Source: Qipengyuania flavescens
GTDB lineage: Bacteria; Pseudomonadota; Alphaproteobacteria; Sphingomonadales; Sphingomonadaceae
Length of the DNA: 64,000 bases
Direction: 5' to 3'
Assembly: GCF_029688735.1 (NCBI RefSeq)
Contig: NZ_JARULD010000005.1
Span: forward strand, 171,760 to 235,759
Notes under the pieces: generated by a model
What the model was told of the DNA's origin: nothing
The model's database searches: none
Seen by the model: the letters and a program-made list of their open reading frames with translations, nothing else
Made by a program: the position numbers and the translations under genes
Part shown: in pieces, positions 16,990-24,892 of the stretch
How the letters are laid out: every line of letters begins with the position of its first letter
How positions within the stretch are numbered: the first letter of the stretch is position 1

Positions 16990-18392
16990 GCCATGAATTC
17001 GACCCCACCATGCTGCGCGAATACGACATTCGCGGAATCATCGGCGAAACCCTTAGCCCGGACGATGCGCGCGCCATCGGGCGGACCTTCGGATCGATGC
17101 TGCGCGAAGCGGGCGGCTCTCGCGTTGCAGTAGGTTACGACGGACGCGTGTCTTCGCCGATCCTGGAACATGCGCTTGTCGAAGGGCTGACGGCGGCGGG
17201 CTGCGATGCGGTCCGCGTCGGCATGGGGCCGACACCGATGCTATATTATGCCGAAGCATCGGACGAGGAGATCGATGGCGGCATCCAGATAACCGGCAGC
17301 CATAACCCCGCCAATTACAATGGCTTCAAGATGGTATTCCAGGGGCGTCCGTTCTTCGGCGCGGACATTCAGGAGCTGGGCCGCCGGTCTGCCGCCGGCG
17401 AATGGGTCGACGGGAGAGGCGAGGTCGAAACCCGCGACGTAATGGACGCCTATATCGCCAAGATGGTCGATGCGCTGGCCGATATCGACGGAAGGGCGCT
17501 CGAAAAACTGCGCGTCGGGTGGGACGCAGGCAATGGCGCTGCCGGGCCCGCGCTCGAGCAACTGGTCGAGCGGCTGCCGGGCGAGCATCACCTGCTGTTT
17601 ACCGAAGTCGATGGCAATTTCCCCAATCATCATCCCGATCCGACCGTGGAGGCCAATCTCGAAGACCTGCGCGCGCTTGTCGCGGACAAGTCGCTCGATT
17701 TCGGTGTCGCTTTCGACGGGGACGGGGACAGGATCGGGGCGATCGACGGTAAGGGCCGGGTCATCTGGGGTGACCAACTGCTGATGATCTATGCCGAGGA
17801 CCTGCTGGTGCGGCGCGATGATTCGCCCGTGATCATCGCCGATGTGAAGGCCAGCCGTGCGCTTTACGACCACGTCGCCGCCTGCGGTGGCAAGCCGCTG
17901 ATGTGGAAGACCGGCCACTCGCTGATCAAGTCCAAAATGAAGGAAACGGGCTCGCCGCTGGCCGGCGAAATGAGCGGTCACGTGTTCTTCGCCGACGAAT
18001 ACTACGGCTTCGACGATGCGCTCTATGCCGGGGTGCGGTTGCTCGCGGCATCGGCGCGGCTCGGCAAGTCGGTCACCGACCTGCGCAGCGCAATGCCGGA
18101 CATGATCAACACGCCCGAAATGCGCTTCCAGGTCGACGAGAGCCGCAAGTTCGCCGCCATCGAGGAGGTCAAGGAGCGCCTCAAGGACAGCCCGGACGAG
18201 GTCGATGGGACCGACGGCGTGCGCGTGACGAATGACGATGGCTGGTGGCTGCTACGCGCCTCGAACACGCAGGACGTGCTGGTCGCCCGCGCCGAAAGCG
18301 AAACGCAGGCGGGGCTGACCCGCCTGGTGGCCCAGATCGACGAGCAACTGGCGCTCAGCGGGCTGGAGCGCGGCGAAAGCGTAGGGCACTGA
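16986..18392 (+). CDS. Phosphomannomutase/phosphoglucomutase
   Basis: A 468-residue alpha-D-phosphohexomutase that interconverts mannose or glucose 1- and 6-phosphates for polysaccharide, LPS and glycolipid synthesis. The start FDPTMLREYDIRGIIGETLS is characteristic of the AlgC-type family. The phosphoserine loop is TGSHNPANYNGFKM with Ser105, the metal loop is FDGDGDRIG with Asp244, 246 and 248, and the sugar-binding GEMSGHVFF lies near residue 330. It is the last gene of the mipZ-J protein unit, sharing ATGA with the J-domain gene. Sugar preference cannot be read from sequence, so I give no symbol. Confidence 0.93.
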   Translation: MSHEFDPTMLREYDIRGIIGETLSPDDARAIGRTFGSMLREAGGSRVAVGYDGRVSSPILEHALVEGLTAAGCDAVRVGMGPTPMLYYAEASDEEIDGGIQITGSHNPANYNGFKMVFQGRPFFGADIQELGRRSAAGEWVDGRGEVETRDVMDAYIAKMVDALADIDGRALEKLRVGWDAGNGAAGPALEQLVERLPGEHHLLFTEVDGNFPNHHPDPTVEANLEDLRALVADKSLDFGVAFDGDGDRIGAIDGKGRVIWGDQLLMIYAEDLLVRRDDSPVIIADVKASRALYDHVAACGGKPLMWKTGHSLIKSKMKETGSPLAGEMSGHVFFADEYYGFDDALYAGVRLLAASARLGKSVTDLRSAMPDMINTPEMRFQVDESRKFAAIEEVKERLKDSPDEVDGTDGVRVTNDDGWWLLRASNTQDVLVARAESETQAGLTRLVAQIDEQLALSGLERGESVGH

Positions 18393-18414
18393 TAGTCAAC
18401 CAGGGGGATTGACG

Positions 18415-19260
18415 ATGCGTAATGTTCTTAAAACTGCAAGCTTCAGCCTGGCTCTTGCCATGACGACGCCGGCATGGGCGCAGGACGAAGTCGAGGCCAC
18501 GACCGAGATTCCGGCTGGCGACAGCATGGCAGAGATAGCCCAGATGATGGGCGCTATTTTTCAGACAGAGCCGCTGACTGCCGAGCAGGAGGAACGGCTG
18601 CCGCAAGCCGAGGCGCTGGTCGGCACCATGATGCCGGAAGGGTTCTACGGCACCATGATGAGCGAAATGATGGACAAGATGATGCGTCCGATGATGTCGA
18701 TGTTCACCCAGCCGAAGTTCGTCCTCGCGGGCCGCTTGGAGATTGACCAAGAGCGGCTCGACGCGCTGGACGAGGAGCAGCGTGCCGAACTCGCTGGCCT
18801 GCTCGATCCCGGTTATGCCGAACGCGCCGATGCGATCATCAACGTGATGACCGACAAGATGGGCGGGGCCTTCTCGGTGATGGAAAAACCGATGCGGGAA
18901 GGCTTGTCGAAGGCCTATGCGGTGCGTTTCGACGAGAACCAATTGGCAGACATTGCGGCGTTTTTCGCGACCCCGACGGGTGAGATCTACGCGCGCGAGC
19001 AAATGGCGCTGTTCGCCGATCCGCAGGTCATGCAATCGAGCATGCAGGCACTGCCCGCGATGATGGGCAGTTTCGGCGACATGGAGACCGCAATGGCGGA
19101 GGCCATGGCAACATTACCGGCCGAGCGTAGCTATGCCGATCTTACCGAAGCAGAGCGAGCGAGGATGGCCGAATTGCTAGGCGTCGATGCAGCGGCATTG
19201 GAAGACGTGGTCAAGCCACCCAAGCCGATGGAGAAAGAGACAATTTCCTCTGGGCTTTAG
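18415..19260 (+). CDS. DUF2059 domain-containing secreted protein
   Basis: A 281-residue protein with a signal peptide (VLKTASFSLALAMTTPAWAQ) and a DUF2059-like helical domain in the second half, seen in YAVRFDENQLADIAAFFATP followed by TGEIYAREQMALFAD. The middle is unusually methionine-rich, with many Met residues over about residues 63-90 (MMPEGFYGTMMSEMMDKMM). ATG 18415 is preceded by AGGGGGA, which favours it over a TTG six bases upstream. The function of DUF2059 proteins is unknown. The methionine-rich stretch could contact metal, but this is speculation. The gene stands 22 bases after the phosphomutase and may be cotranscribed. Confidence 0.8.
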   Translation: MRNVLKTASFSLALAMTTPAWAQDEVEATTEIPAGDSMAEIAQMMGAIFQTEPLTAEQEERLPQAEALVGTMMPEGFYGTMMSEMMDKMMRPMMSMFTQPKFVLAGRLEIDQERLDALDEEQRAELAGLLDPGYAERADAIINVMTDKMGGAFSVMEKPMREGLSKAYAVRFDENQLADIAAFFATPTGEIYAREQMALFADPQVMQSSMQALPAMMGSFGDMETAMAEAMATLPAERSYADLTEAERARMAELLGVDAAALEDVVKPPKPMEKETISSGL

Positions 19261-19320
19261 TATCCCGGGCCCACCTGCATTCAAAGGAAACGGAATCGCG
19301 CCTGCATCGCTTGTTTAGCA

Positions 19321-21783
19321 ATGGTGTCTTCCGTCCCTCCCGAGATTGCCGAATGGTTTGCGGCCCGCAACTGGCGCGTTCGGCGACACCAGGCGGAGAT
19401 GCTGGACGCGAGCGACGCAGGGCGGCACGCATTGCTGGTGGCCGATACGGGGGCGGGCAAGACTCTGGCCGGTTTCCTGCCGACTCTTGCTGATTTCGCG
19501 CCTTCACGGCTGAATGGCGCCGCGCCTCCGGATGGCCTTCACACGCTCTATGTCTCGCCGCTCAAGGCGCTGGCGCATGATGTCCAGCGCAACCTGCTGA
19601 CGCCGATCGAGGAAATCGGCCTCCCGATCCGCGTCGAGACGCGCAGCGGCGATACCCCGTCGGATCGCAAGAAGCGCCAGCGCACGAAGCCACCGCATGT
19701 GCTGCTGACCACGCCGGAAAGCCTGTCGCTGCTGCTCAGCTACCCCGACAGTTTCGACCTGTTCGCCGGCCTCAAGCGCATCGTGATCGACGAGGTGCAT
19801 GCCTTCGCCACCGGCAAGCGCGGCGACCTGCTGGCGCTCGCGCTTTCGCGCCTGCAGGGCATCGCGCCGGACCTGCAGCGTGCCGCGCTTTCGGCCACGG
19901 TGGCCGAGCCGGAAAAGTTTCGCGAATGGCTCGCGCCCTGGGGCGACATCGACATGGTCGAACTGGTCGAAGGCGAGGCCGGCGCGCCCGCCGAGGTCGA
20001 AATCCTCCTGCCCGACGAGGAGCGCGTGCCTTGGGGCGGGCATGCCGCGACTTGGGCGATCCCGCAGCTATACGAGCAGATCAAGACCAACCGCACCTCG
20101 CTGATCTTCACCAACACCCGCTTCCTTGCTGAGTATATTTTCCAGCATCTGTGGGACGTCAACGAGGACAACCTCCCCATCGGCGTCCATCACGGCTCCC
20201 TCTCGAAAGAGGCGCGGCGCAAGGTGGAGGGCGCGATGGCGCGCGGCGAACTGCGTGCGCTTGTGGCGACGGCCAGCCTGGACCTCGGCGTGGATTGGGG
20301 CGATATCGACCTCGTCGTGCAGATGGGCGCCCCGAAAGGATCGAGCCGCCTTCTGCAGCGCATCGGCCGCGCCAATCACCGGCTCGACCAGCCAAGCCGC
20401 GCGCTGCTGGTCCCGGGCAACCGCTTCGAATTTCTCGAGGCGACAGCAGCGCGCGAGGCGGTGGACGAGGGGCAACGGGACGGCGAGGATTTTCGCCCCG
20501 GCGGGTTAGACGTGCTGGCCCAGCACGTGATGGCCTGCGCCTGCGCGGCGCCGTTTCAGGAAGACGCGCTGCTCGCAGAAATCCGCTCCTGCCTCGCCTA
20601 TGCTTGGGTCGACGAAGAAGCGTGGAAGCGGGTGCTCTCCTTCGTCGAGACCGGCGGATATTCGCTCAAGGCCTATGACAAGTTCAAGCGCATCGTGCGC
20701 GACAGGCAGGGCGTGTGGCGGCTCACTCATCCCGAGCAGGCCCAGCGGCACCGGATGAACGCCGGGATCATCATCGATAGCGAGATGCTGGAGGTGCGGA
20801 TCAATTCGGGGCGTGGGCGGGGCGGGCGCAGCCTCGGCAAGATCGAGGAGCGCTTTGCCGCCTCGCTATCCCCCGGCGATACCTTCGCCTTCGCCGGGAT
20901 GAGCCTGGAGGTCGTGAAGCTGCAGGACATGGAAGTGCTGGTGAAGGCTGCGACGTCCAATGCGATGATCCCGAGCTATGGCGGCCAGCGCATGCCGCTG
21001 ACCACGCACCTTGCCGAGCGGGTGCGCGAAATGCTGGTCGATCGCGCTGGCTGGGCGCGTTTTCCGGACGACGTGCGCGAATGGCTGGAGGTGCAGGATT
21101 GGCGCAGCCGGATGCCGGGGCCGGGCCAGTTGCTGGTAGAAAGCTTCCCGCACGCCAAGCGTCACTACAGCGTCTATTACACCTTCGAAGGCTGGAACGC
21201 GAACCAGAGCCTCGGGATGCTGATCACGCGGCGCATGGAAGACATGGGGCTGATGCCGGGCGGCTTTGTGGCCAACGATTACTCGCTGGCGGTGTGGGGC
21301 TTGAAGCCGGTAACCGACCCGGCGCCGCTGCTGTCGCCGGATATCCTGCAGGACGAATTCATCGAGTGGGTACAGAACTCGCACCTGCTGCGCCGGGCCT
21401 TTCGCGAGGTCGCGGTAATCGGTGGTTTGGTCGAGCGGCAGCATCCGGGCAAGCGCAAGACAGGCAAGCAGGTCACCTTTTCGACCGACCTGATCTACGA
21501 TGTCCTCCGCAAATATGAGCCTGACCACGTGCTGCTGGAGGCTGCCTGGGCCGACGCGCGCACGAGGATGACCGATGTCGGAAGGCTGGGCGACTTGCTC
21601 GATCGCTCGGCCGAGCAACTGGTGCATGTCGAGCTCGACCGTGTGAGCCCGCTGGCGGTTCCGGTGATGGTCATGATCGGCCGCGAGGCGACACCGCAGG
21701 GCTCGGTGGACGATGAATTGCTGTTGGAGGCGGAGAGCCTGGCAGGTGCGGCGATGCGGGTGGACGAACTGCCTTACTCGTAA
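19321..21783 (+). CDS. Lhr-type ligase-associated DEXH-box DNA helicase
   Basis: An 820-residue SF2 helicase with the Lhr-core layout. Motif I is ADTGAGKT (residues 41-48), motif II is DEVH (157-160), the motif III region is LSATVAEPEKF, and motif VI is QRIGRANHRL. A winged-helix and DEAD-associated C-terminal half includes FAFAGMSLEVVKLQDMEVLV. This subfamily is annotated as the ligase-associated DNA damage response helicase, which often travels with an ATP-dependent ligase, a nuclease and the phosphoesterase PdeM. None of these partners is in the window. The gene converges on a leftward ExbD-like gene with a 10-bp overlap. The last domain appears complete. Confidence 0.92.
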   Translation: MVSSVPPEIAEWFAARNWRVRRHQAEMLDASDAGRHALLVADTGAGKTLAGFLPTLADFAPSRLNGAAPPDGLHTLYVSPLKALAHDVQRNLLTPIEEIGLPIRVETRSGDTPSDRKKRQRTKPPHVLLTTPESLSLLLSYPDSFDLFAGLKRIVIDEVHAFATGKRGDLLALALSRLQGIAPDLQRAALSATVAEPEKFREWLAPWGDIDMVELVEGEAGAPAEVEILLPDEERVPWGGHAATWAIPQLYEQIKTNRTSLIFTNTRFLAEYIFQHLWDVNEDNLPIGVHHGSLSKEARRKVEGAMARGELRALVATASLDLGVDWGDIDLVVQMGAPKGSSRLLQRIGRANHRLDQPSRALLVPGNRFEFLEATAAREAVDEGQRDGEDFRPGGLDVLAQHVMACACAAPFQEDALLAEIRSCLAYAWVDEEAWKRVLSFVETGGYSLKAYDKFKRIVRDRQGVWRLTHPEQAQRHRMNAGIIIDSEMLEVRINSGRGRGGRSLGKIEERFAASLSPGDTFAFAGMSLEVVKLQDMEVLVKAATSNAMIPSYGGQRMPLTTHLAERVREMLVDRAGWARFPDDVREWLEVQDWRSRMPGPGQLLVESFPHAKRHYSVYYTFEGWNANQSLGMLITRRMEDMGLMPGGFVANDYSLAVWGLKPVTDPAPLLSPDILQDEFIEWVQNSHLLRRAFREVAVIGGLVERQHPGKRKTGKQVTFSTDLIYDVLRKYEPDHVLLEAAWADARTRMTDVGRLGDLLDRSAEQLVHVELDRVSPLAVPVMVMIGREATPQGSVDDELLLEAESLAGAAMRVDELPYS

Positions 21784-22289
21784 GAGGGAAAGCACTCGAC
21801 GGCTTCGGCAGGGACCAGGTCATCGAAAGTTTCGGGCCTGTCATATCGCGCGAAGCGGGCGTTGCCGGAAAAACGGAAGCAACGGTCGTTCAGGCCGGTA
21901 GCTGTGATGAGGCGGAGTATCTCTAGAACGCGCGGATAGGGAGCGTGCCCGTCCGGCGTCAGAAGCAGGCTATGCTGCAGCGGACGCATTGCGGACTGAT
22001 CGAGGATCGCGTGAAGTTGCTCATCACTCAGCGGGACCGAATTCCATCGGGCAGCACCGTTCGCATCGATCACGATCCGGTCATAGCTAGGCGTCAGAAC
22101 CTCGGAATATCCTGGGGAATACGGCGCCGGCAAGTCCATCTTTAGGATGTGCGTGGCGCGCGGGGACATCGCGAGCAGGCCCGCAATGAGGGCGAAGACG
22201 AAGAGCAGGATCGGCAGGCTATCGGGCCTGCCGATCGGCTCGCCGTGGCGATAGCGGTGCCGTGGCCGTTTCACCCTTTTAGTGGGCAC
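21774..22289 (-). CDS. Degenerate ExbD-like protein (fourth paralogue)
   Basis: About 171 residues with one membrane segment (SLPILLFVFALIAGLLAMSP), then a periplasmic domain that lines up with the neighbouring ExbD. ATHILKMDLPAP corresponds to ATHALAMPLPNG, IVIDANGAARWNSVPLSDEQ to VHIDARDRLYWNGQSLDRQQ, and RFSGNARFARYD to FVGNERYRAFG. The aspartate essential for proton use in ExbD/TolR is replaced by leucine at the aligned position. The start is uncertain: GTG 22289, which overlaps the preceding exbD, is given, but ATG 22310 or GTG 22274 are alternatives. It overlaps the helicase end by 10 bp. The function is unknown; it may be a regulatory or non-conducting partner. Confidence 0.65.
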   Translation of the reverse strand: MPTKRVKRPRHRYRHGEPIGRPDSLPILLFVFALIAGLLAMSPRATHILKMDLPAPYSPGYSEVLTPSYDRIVIDANGAARWNSVPLSDEQLHAILDQSAMRPLQHSLLLTPDGHAPYPRVLEILRLITATGLNDRCFRFSGNARFARYDRPETFDDLVPAEAVECFPSYE

Positions 22290-22707
22290 CGAAAGCCCGA
22301 TACCGTTCATTTCCGACGAAGGCGAATTTCTCGATCCCCGAGTCCTTGATGAGAGCGATCGTGCGTGCGCTACGGTCGTAGCTGGCGCGGGGATCGGGAT
22401 CGAAGCGGATTTGCGGTTGCTCGGTGAGGGCCGCGGCTCCAGCGAGCTGGTTGAGGAGTTGCTGCCTGTCGAGCGACTGCCCGTTCCAGTACAGCCGGTC
22501 GCGCGCATCGATATGGACCGTGTTGATGACTTCGGTTCTGAAGATGCCCTTGCCATTGGGCAGCGGCATGGCGAGCGCATGCGTTGCGATCGGGATCACG
22601 ATAATGAACATTATCAGCAGGACGAGCATGACATCGATCAGCGGCGTGATGTTCATCTCGGACATTGGCTGGCCGACTCTACTGCGAGGGGAGTGAGGGT
22701 ACGGCAT
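22279..22707 (-). CDS. ExbD/TolR-family biopolymer transport protein (third paralogue)
   Basis: A 142-residue protein with a short cytoplasmic head, one membrane helix carrying the conserved aspartate ([19 protein letters not shown]), and a periplasmic domain ending VGNERYRAFGAH. It is clearly related to the exbD at 22932, which shares THA-x3-LP and GNERYR-x-FG. The start MPYPHSPRS is preceded by AAGGAGAG. It has its own candidate promoter 26 bases upstream and a terminator separates it from the main operon. It is therefore a second unit, together with the degenerate paralogue that overlaps its end. ExbD works with ExbB as the proton-driven stator energising TonB. Confidence 0.88.
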   Translation of the reverse strand: MPYPHSPRSRVGQPMSEMNITPLIDVMLVLLIMFIIVIPIATHALAMPLPNGKGIFRTEVINTVHIDARDRLYWNGQSLDRQQLLNQLAGAAALTEQPQIRFDPDPRASYDRSARTIALIKDSGIEKFAFVGNERYRAFGAH

Positions 22708-22732
22708 GGAAGCTCTCCTTATTTGCAATGAG

Positions 22733-22761
22733 ATAACATCACAAATACGGCAGGATGGCAA
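22733..22761 (-). promoter_or_regulatory. Candidate promoter of the exbD3-exbD4 unit
   Basis: On the minus strand TTGCCA (22761-22756), a 17-bp spacer and TGTTAT (22738-22733) form a sigma70-like promoter 26 bases before the start codon. This supports separate transcription of the two extra ExbD genes from tonB-exbB-exbD-exbD. Confidence 0.5.
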
Positions 22762-22876
22762 GCGCCGGTGGTGTCTGCTGCGGACTCCGACGATGAGCGA
22801 TCGGGTCAAAGGCAGCGGTTTGGCGTTTGTCTCACTCTGAGGGCTCCCACCTGCCGGGCTCCGATCACCGCACGCA

Positions 22877-22904
22877 AAAGAAAAGGGGCGGATCGCTCCG
22901 CCCC
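22877..22904 (-). terminator. Intrinsic terminator of tonB-exbB-exbD-exbD
   Basis: GGGGCGGA-loop-TCCGCCCC (22885-22904) is followed on the minus strand by TTTTCTTTT (22884-22876). It lies 27 bases after the stop of the second exbD and ends the four-gene operon. Confidence 0.88.
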
Positions 22905-22931
22905 TTTCCCGATTTTCGATGATTATTCGGA

Positions 22932-23369
22932 TTAACCGGCGGAGCCGAAAGTCCGGTACCGTTCGTTACCGACGAAGCCGAACTTGGTCACGCCGCTGGC
23001 CTTGATGATCTGCAGCACGCGCGCTGCCAGATCGTAGCTGGCGAGCGCTTCGGGCTCGAACTGCAGTTCGGGCTCGACGGCCATCTGCGTCGACTGGGCC
23101 AGGAGCGTGCGCAATTGGCCGTCGTTTATCGTATTGCCGTTCCACAGGATCTCGTCGGTCGCGGTGAGGACGAGCTTGTTCTTCTCCGGCTCGACGATCA
23201 CGTCGGGCGGGGTCGGGCTCGGCGCCGGGAGGTCGATATTGACCGCGTGGGTCGCAACCGGAATCGTGATGATGAACATGATGAGGAGCACGAGCAGGAC
23301 GTCGATCAACGGCGTCATGTTCATTTCCATCATCGGGGCGCCATCATCCTTGCCGCCTGACATTGCCAT
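22932..23369 (-). CDS. exbD: ExbD/TolR-family biopolymer transport protein (second in operon)
   Basis: A 145-residue single-pass membrane protein. The helix MTPLIDVLLVLLIMFIITIP carries the conserved aspartate used in proton translocation. The periplasmic domain contains LVLTATDEILWNGNTINDGQ and ends FVGNERYRTFGSAG. It is the last gene of tonB-exbB-exbD-exbD; a strong terminator follows. Two unlike ExbD proteins in one operon with TonB and ExbB is known from Xanthomonas and Caulobacter-type systems, where the second is needed for only some substrates. The 38-base gap to the preceding exbD holds a ribosome-binding site (AGGAGT). Confidence 0.92.
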   Translation of the reverse strand: MAMSGGKDDGAPMMEMNMTPLIDVLLVLLIMFIITIPVATHAVNIDLPAPSPTPPDVIVEPEKNKLVLTATDEILWNGNTINDGQLRTLLAQSTQMAVEPELQFEPEALASYDLAARVLQIIKASGVTKFGFVGNERYRTFGSAG

Positions 23370-23407
23370 AGTGGGTTACTCCTAGTTCTTCTCTGCCGGA
23401 CCCGGTT

Positions 23408-23938
23408 TTACGCGTTCGGGTCGACCGGGTTCGAGATGAAGCCGACGGTCGGATAGCCGGCCGCCTGGACGTTGTAGATGGCACCGGCCACGCAGGACCA
23501 CGGCGCATTGACATCACCACGGATGTGTACCTGCGGAATGGCATCCGGATCGTCCATGATGGCTTCCGGGCCGCCTGCGCGCTGCACGATTGCATCGAGA
23601 CGTTCGAAAGCCTGGTCGTAGAGTTCTTCCGAGGTGACCGGCGAGATATTGTTGAAATACACGCGGCAATCGCCGTTGCGCGAGGCACCTTCGAAACCAG
23701 GCTCCCCAGCACTGCGGCCGGCACCATCGGTAGTGCTGACGGTCAGAAGCAGATTCTCGACCTTGTCTTTCGATTCCACCGATTCGAAAACCGGGATCTC
23801 GAGCTTTTCGATCGTCTGGATCGCGACCGGGACCGCGATGAGGAAGATGATGAGAAGCACCAGCATCACGTCCACGAGCGGCGTGGTGTTGATGTCCGAC
23901 ATCGGCGTATTAGCGCCCCCTCCTGTCGAAATCGCCAT
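23408..23938 (-). CDS. exbD: ExbD/TolR-family biopolymer transport protein (first in operon)
   Basis: A 176-residue ExbD with the conserved N-terminal membrane helix and aspartate ([20 protein letters not shown]). Its periplasmic domain, about 30 residues longer than in the next ExbD, includes [20 protein letters not shown] and [20 protein letters not shown]. The two cysteines in the periplasmic part (CRVYF and WSCVAG) might form a disulfide. It follows exbB by 78 bases and precedes the second exbD by 38 bases in the same operon. It forms the inner-membrane proton-driven complex with ExbB and TonB that powers outer-membrane receptors. Confidence 0.92.
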   Translation of the reverse strand: MAISTGGGANTPMSDINTTPLVDVMLVLLIIFLIAVPVAIQTIEKLEIPVFESVESKDKVENLLLTVSTTDGAGRSAGEPGFEGASRNGDCRVYFNNISPVTSEELYDQAFERLDAIVQRAGGPEAIMDDPDAIPQVHIRGDVNAPWSCVAGAIYNVQAAGYPTVGFISNPVDPNA

Positions 23939-24016
23939 GGTTTAAATCCTATCGTTCTAGCTTGGGTTCACTCGGCGGATGGGCGGAAACGCTAAGCGCT
24001 CCCGCCCGATACCGAA

Positions 24017-24841
24017 TTACTTCTTGATCGCGCCGGTGGTGCCCGGGTTGGTCGTGGCCGGCTTCGCGCCAGTGGTCGTCGTCGTCTTGGTTGCCGAGGC
24101 CGCCTTGGCCGTTGCGGGACGAGCCGCTGCAGTCGTGGTGACAGGCTTGACGGTGCCGTTCGAGTTGATGTTCGCCAGCAGGTCGGTCGAGAAGCCGTTG
24201 AGCATCTCGGCGATCCGGCGGTTGCGGCTCTGCAGCCAGTTGTAGGCGAACACGGCGGGAACCGCGACCAGCAGGCCGATGGCGGTCATGATGAGTGCCT
24301 CACCGACGGGGCCGGCAACCTTGTCGATCGAGGCCGAACCGGCGATGCCGATGTTGATCAGCGCGCGATAGATCCCGATCACGGTGCCGAGCAGGCCGAC
24401 GAACGGTGCAGTCGCGCCGACGGTGGCGAGGAACGGCAGGCCGCTGGCGAGCTTCGCGTTGATCGCATCTTCCGAACGCGCGAGCGAGCCGTGCATCCAG
24501 TCGTGCGCTTCGAGCTTGTCGGTCATCTTGGCGTGCTGGTCTTCTGCCATCATGGCATCGTCGACGAGCTGGCGCCATGCGCTGTTCTTTTCCAGCTTGG
24601 TCGCGCCTTCCTTGAGGCTGTTCTGCTTCCAGAACTGGTTACGGACGGCGCCATACTGGTTCATCACCTTGCGCTGTTCGAACAGCTTGGTGAACAGGAT
24701 GTAGAACGAGCCGACCGACATGATGACCATGACGCCGAGGATGAACCAGGCGACGAAGCCGCCCTGTTCCATTGCCTCGAGGAAGCCGAAGGAGTTCTGC
24801 GGGGCCGCTTCGCCGGCGGCAGCAAGGATTTCAAAGGTCAT
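24017..24841 (-). CDS. exbB: MotA/TolQ/ExbB proton channel family protein
   Basis: A 274-residue inner-membrane protein with the three-helix ExbB fold. The first helix is near residues 30-50 (GGFVAWFILGVMVIMSVGSF). The core channel region FLATVGATAPFVGLLGTVIG and the second family signature AGPVGEALIMTAIGLLVAVP are both present. The last 40 residues are an unusual Ala/Thr/Pro/Lys-rich tail (ATAKAASATKTTTTTGAKPA), absent from E. coli ExbB and probably disordered. It lies between tonB and two exbD genes and makes the pentameric motor with ExbD that drives TonB. Confidence 0.94.
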   Translation of the reverse strand: MTFEILAAAGEAAPQNSFGFLEAMEQGGFVAWFILGVMVIMSVGSFYILFTKLFEQRKVMNQYGAVRNQFWKQNSLKEGATKLEKNSAWRQLVDDAMMAEDQHAKMTDKLEAHDWMHGSLARSEDAINAKLASGLPFLATVGATAPFVGLLGTVIGIYRALINIGIAGSASIDKVAGPVGEALIMTAIGLLVAVPAVFAYNWLQSRNRRIAEMLNGFSTDLLANINSNGTVKPVTTTAAARPATAKAASATKTTTTTGAKPATTNPGTTGAIKK

Positions 24842-24892
24842 AGCGAGTAGTCCTCTTGAGTAATTGGGTTCCGTCGCGGAGGACGGGAAAGC

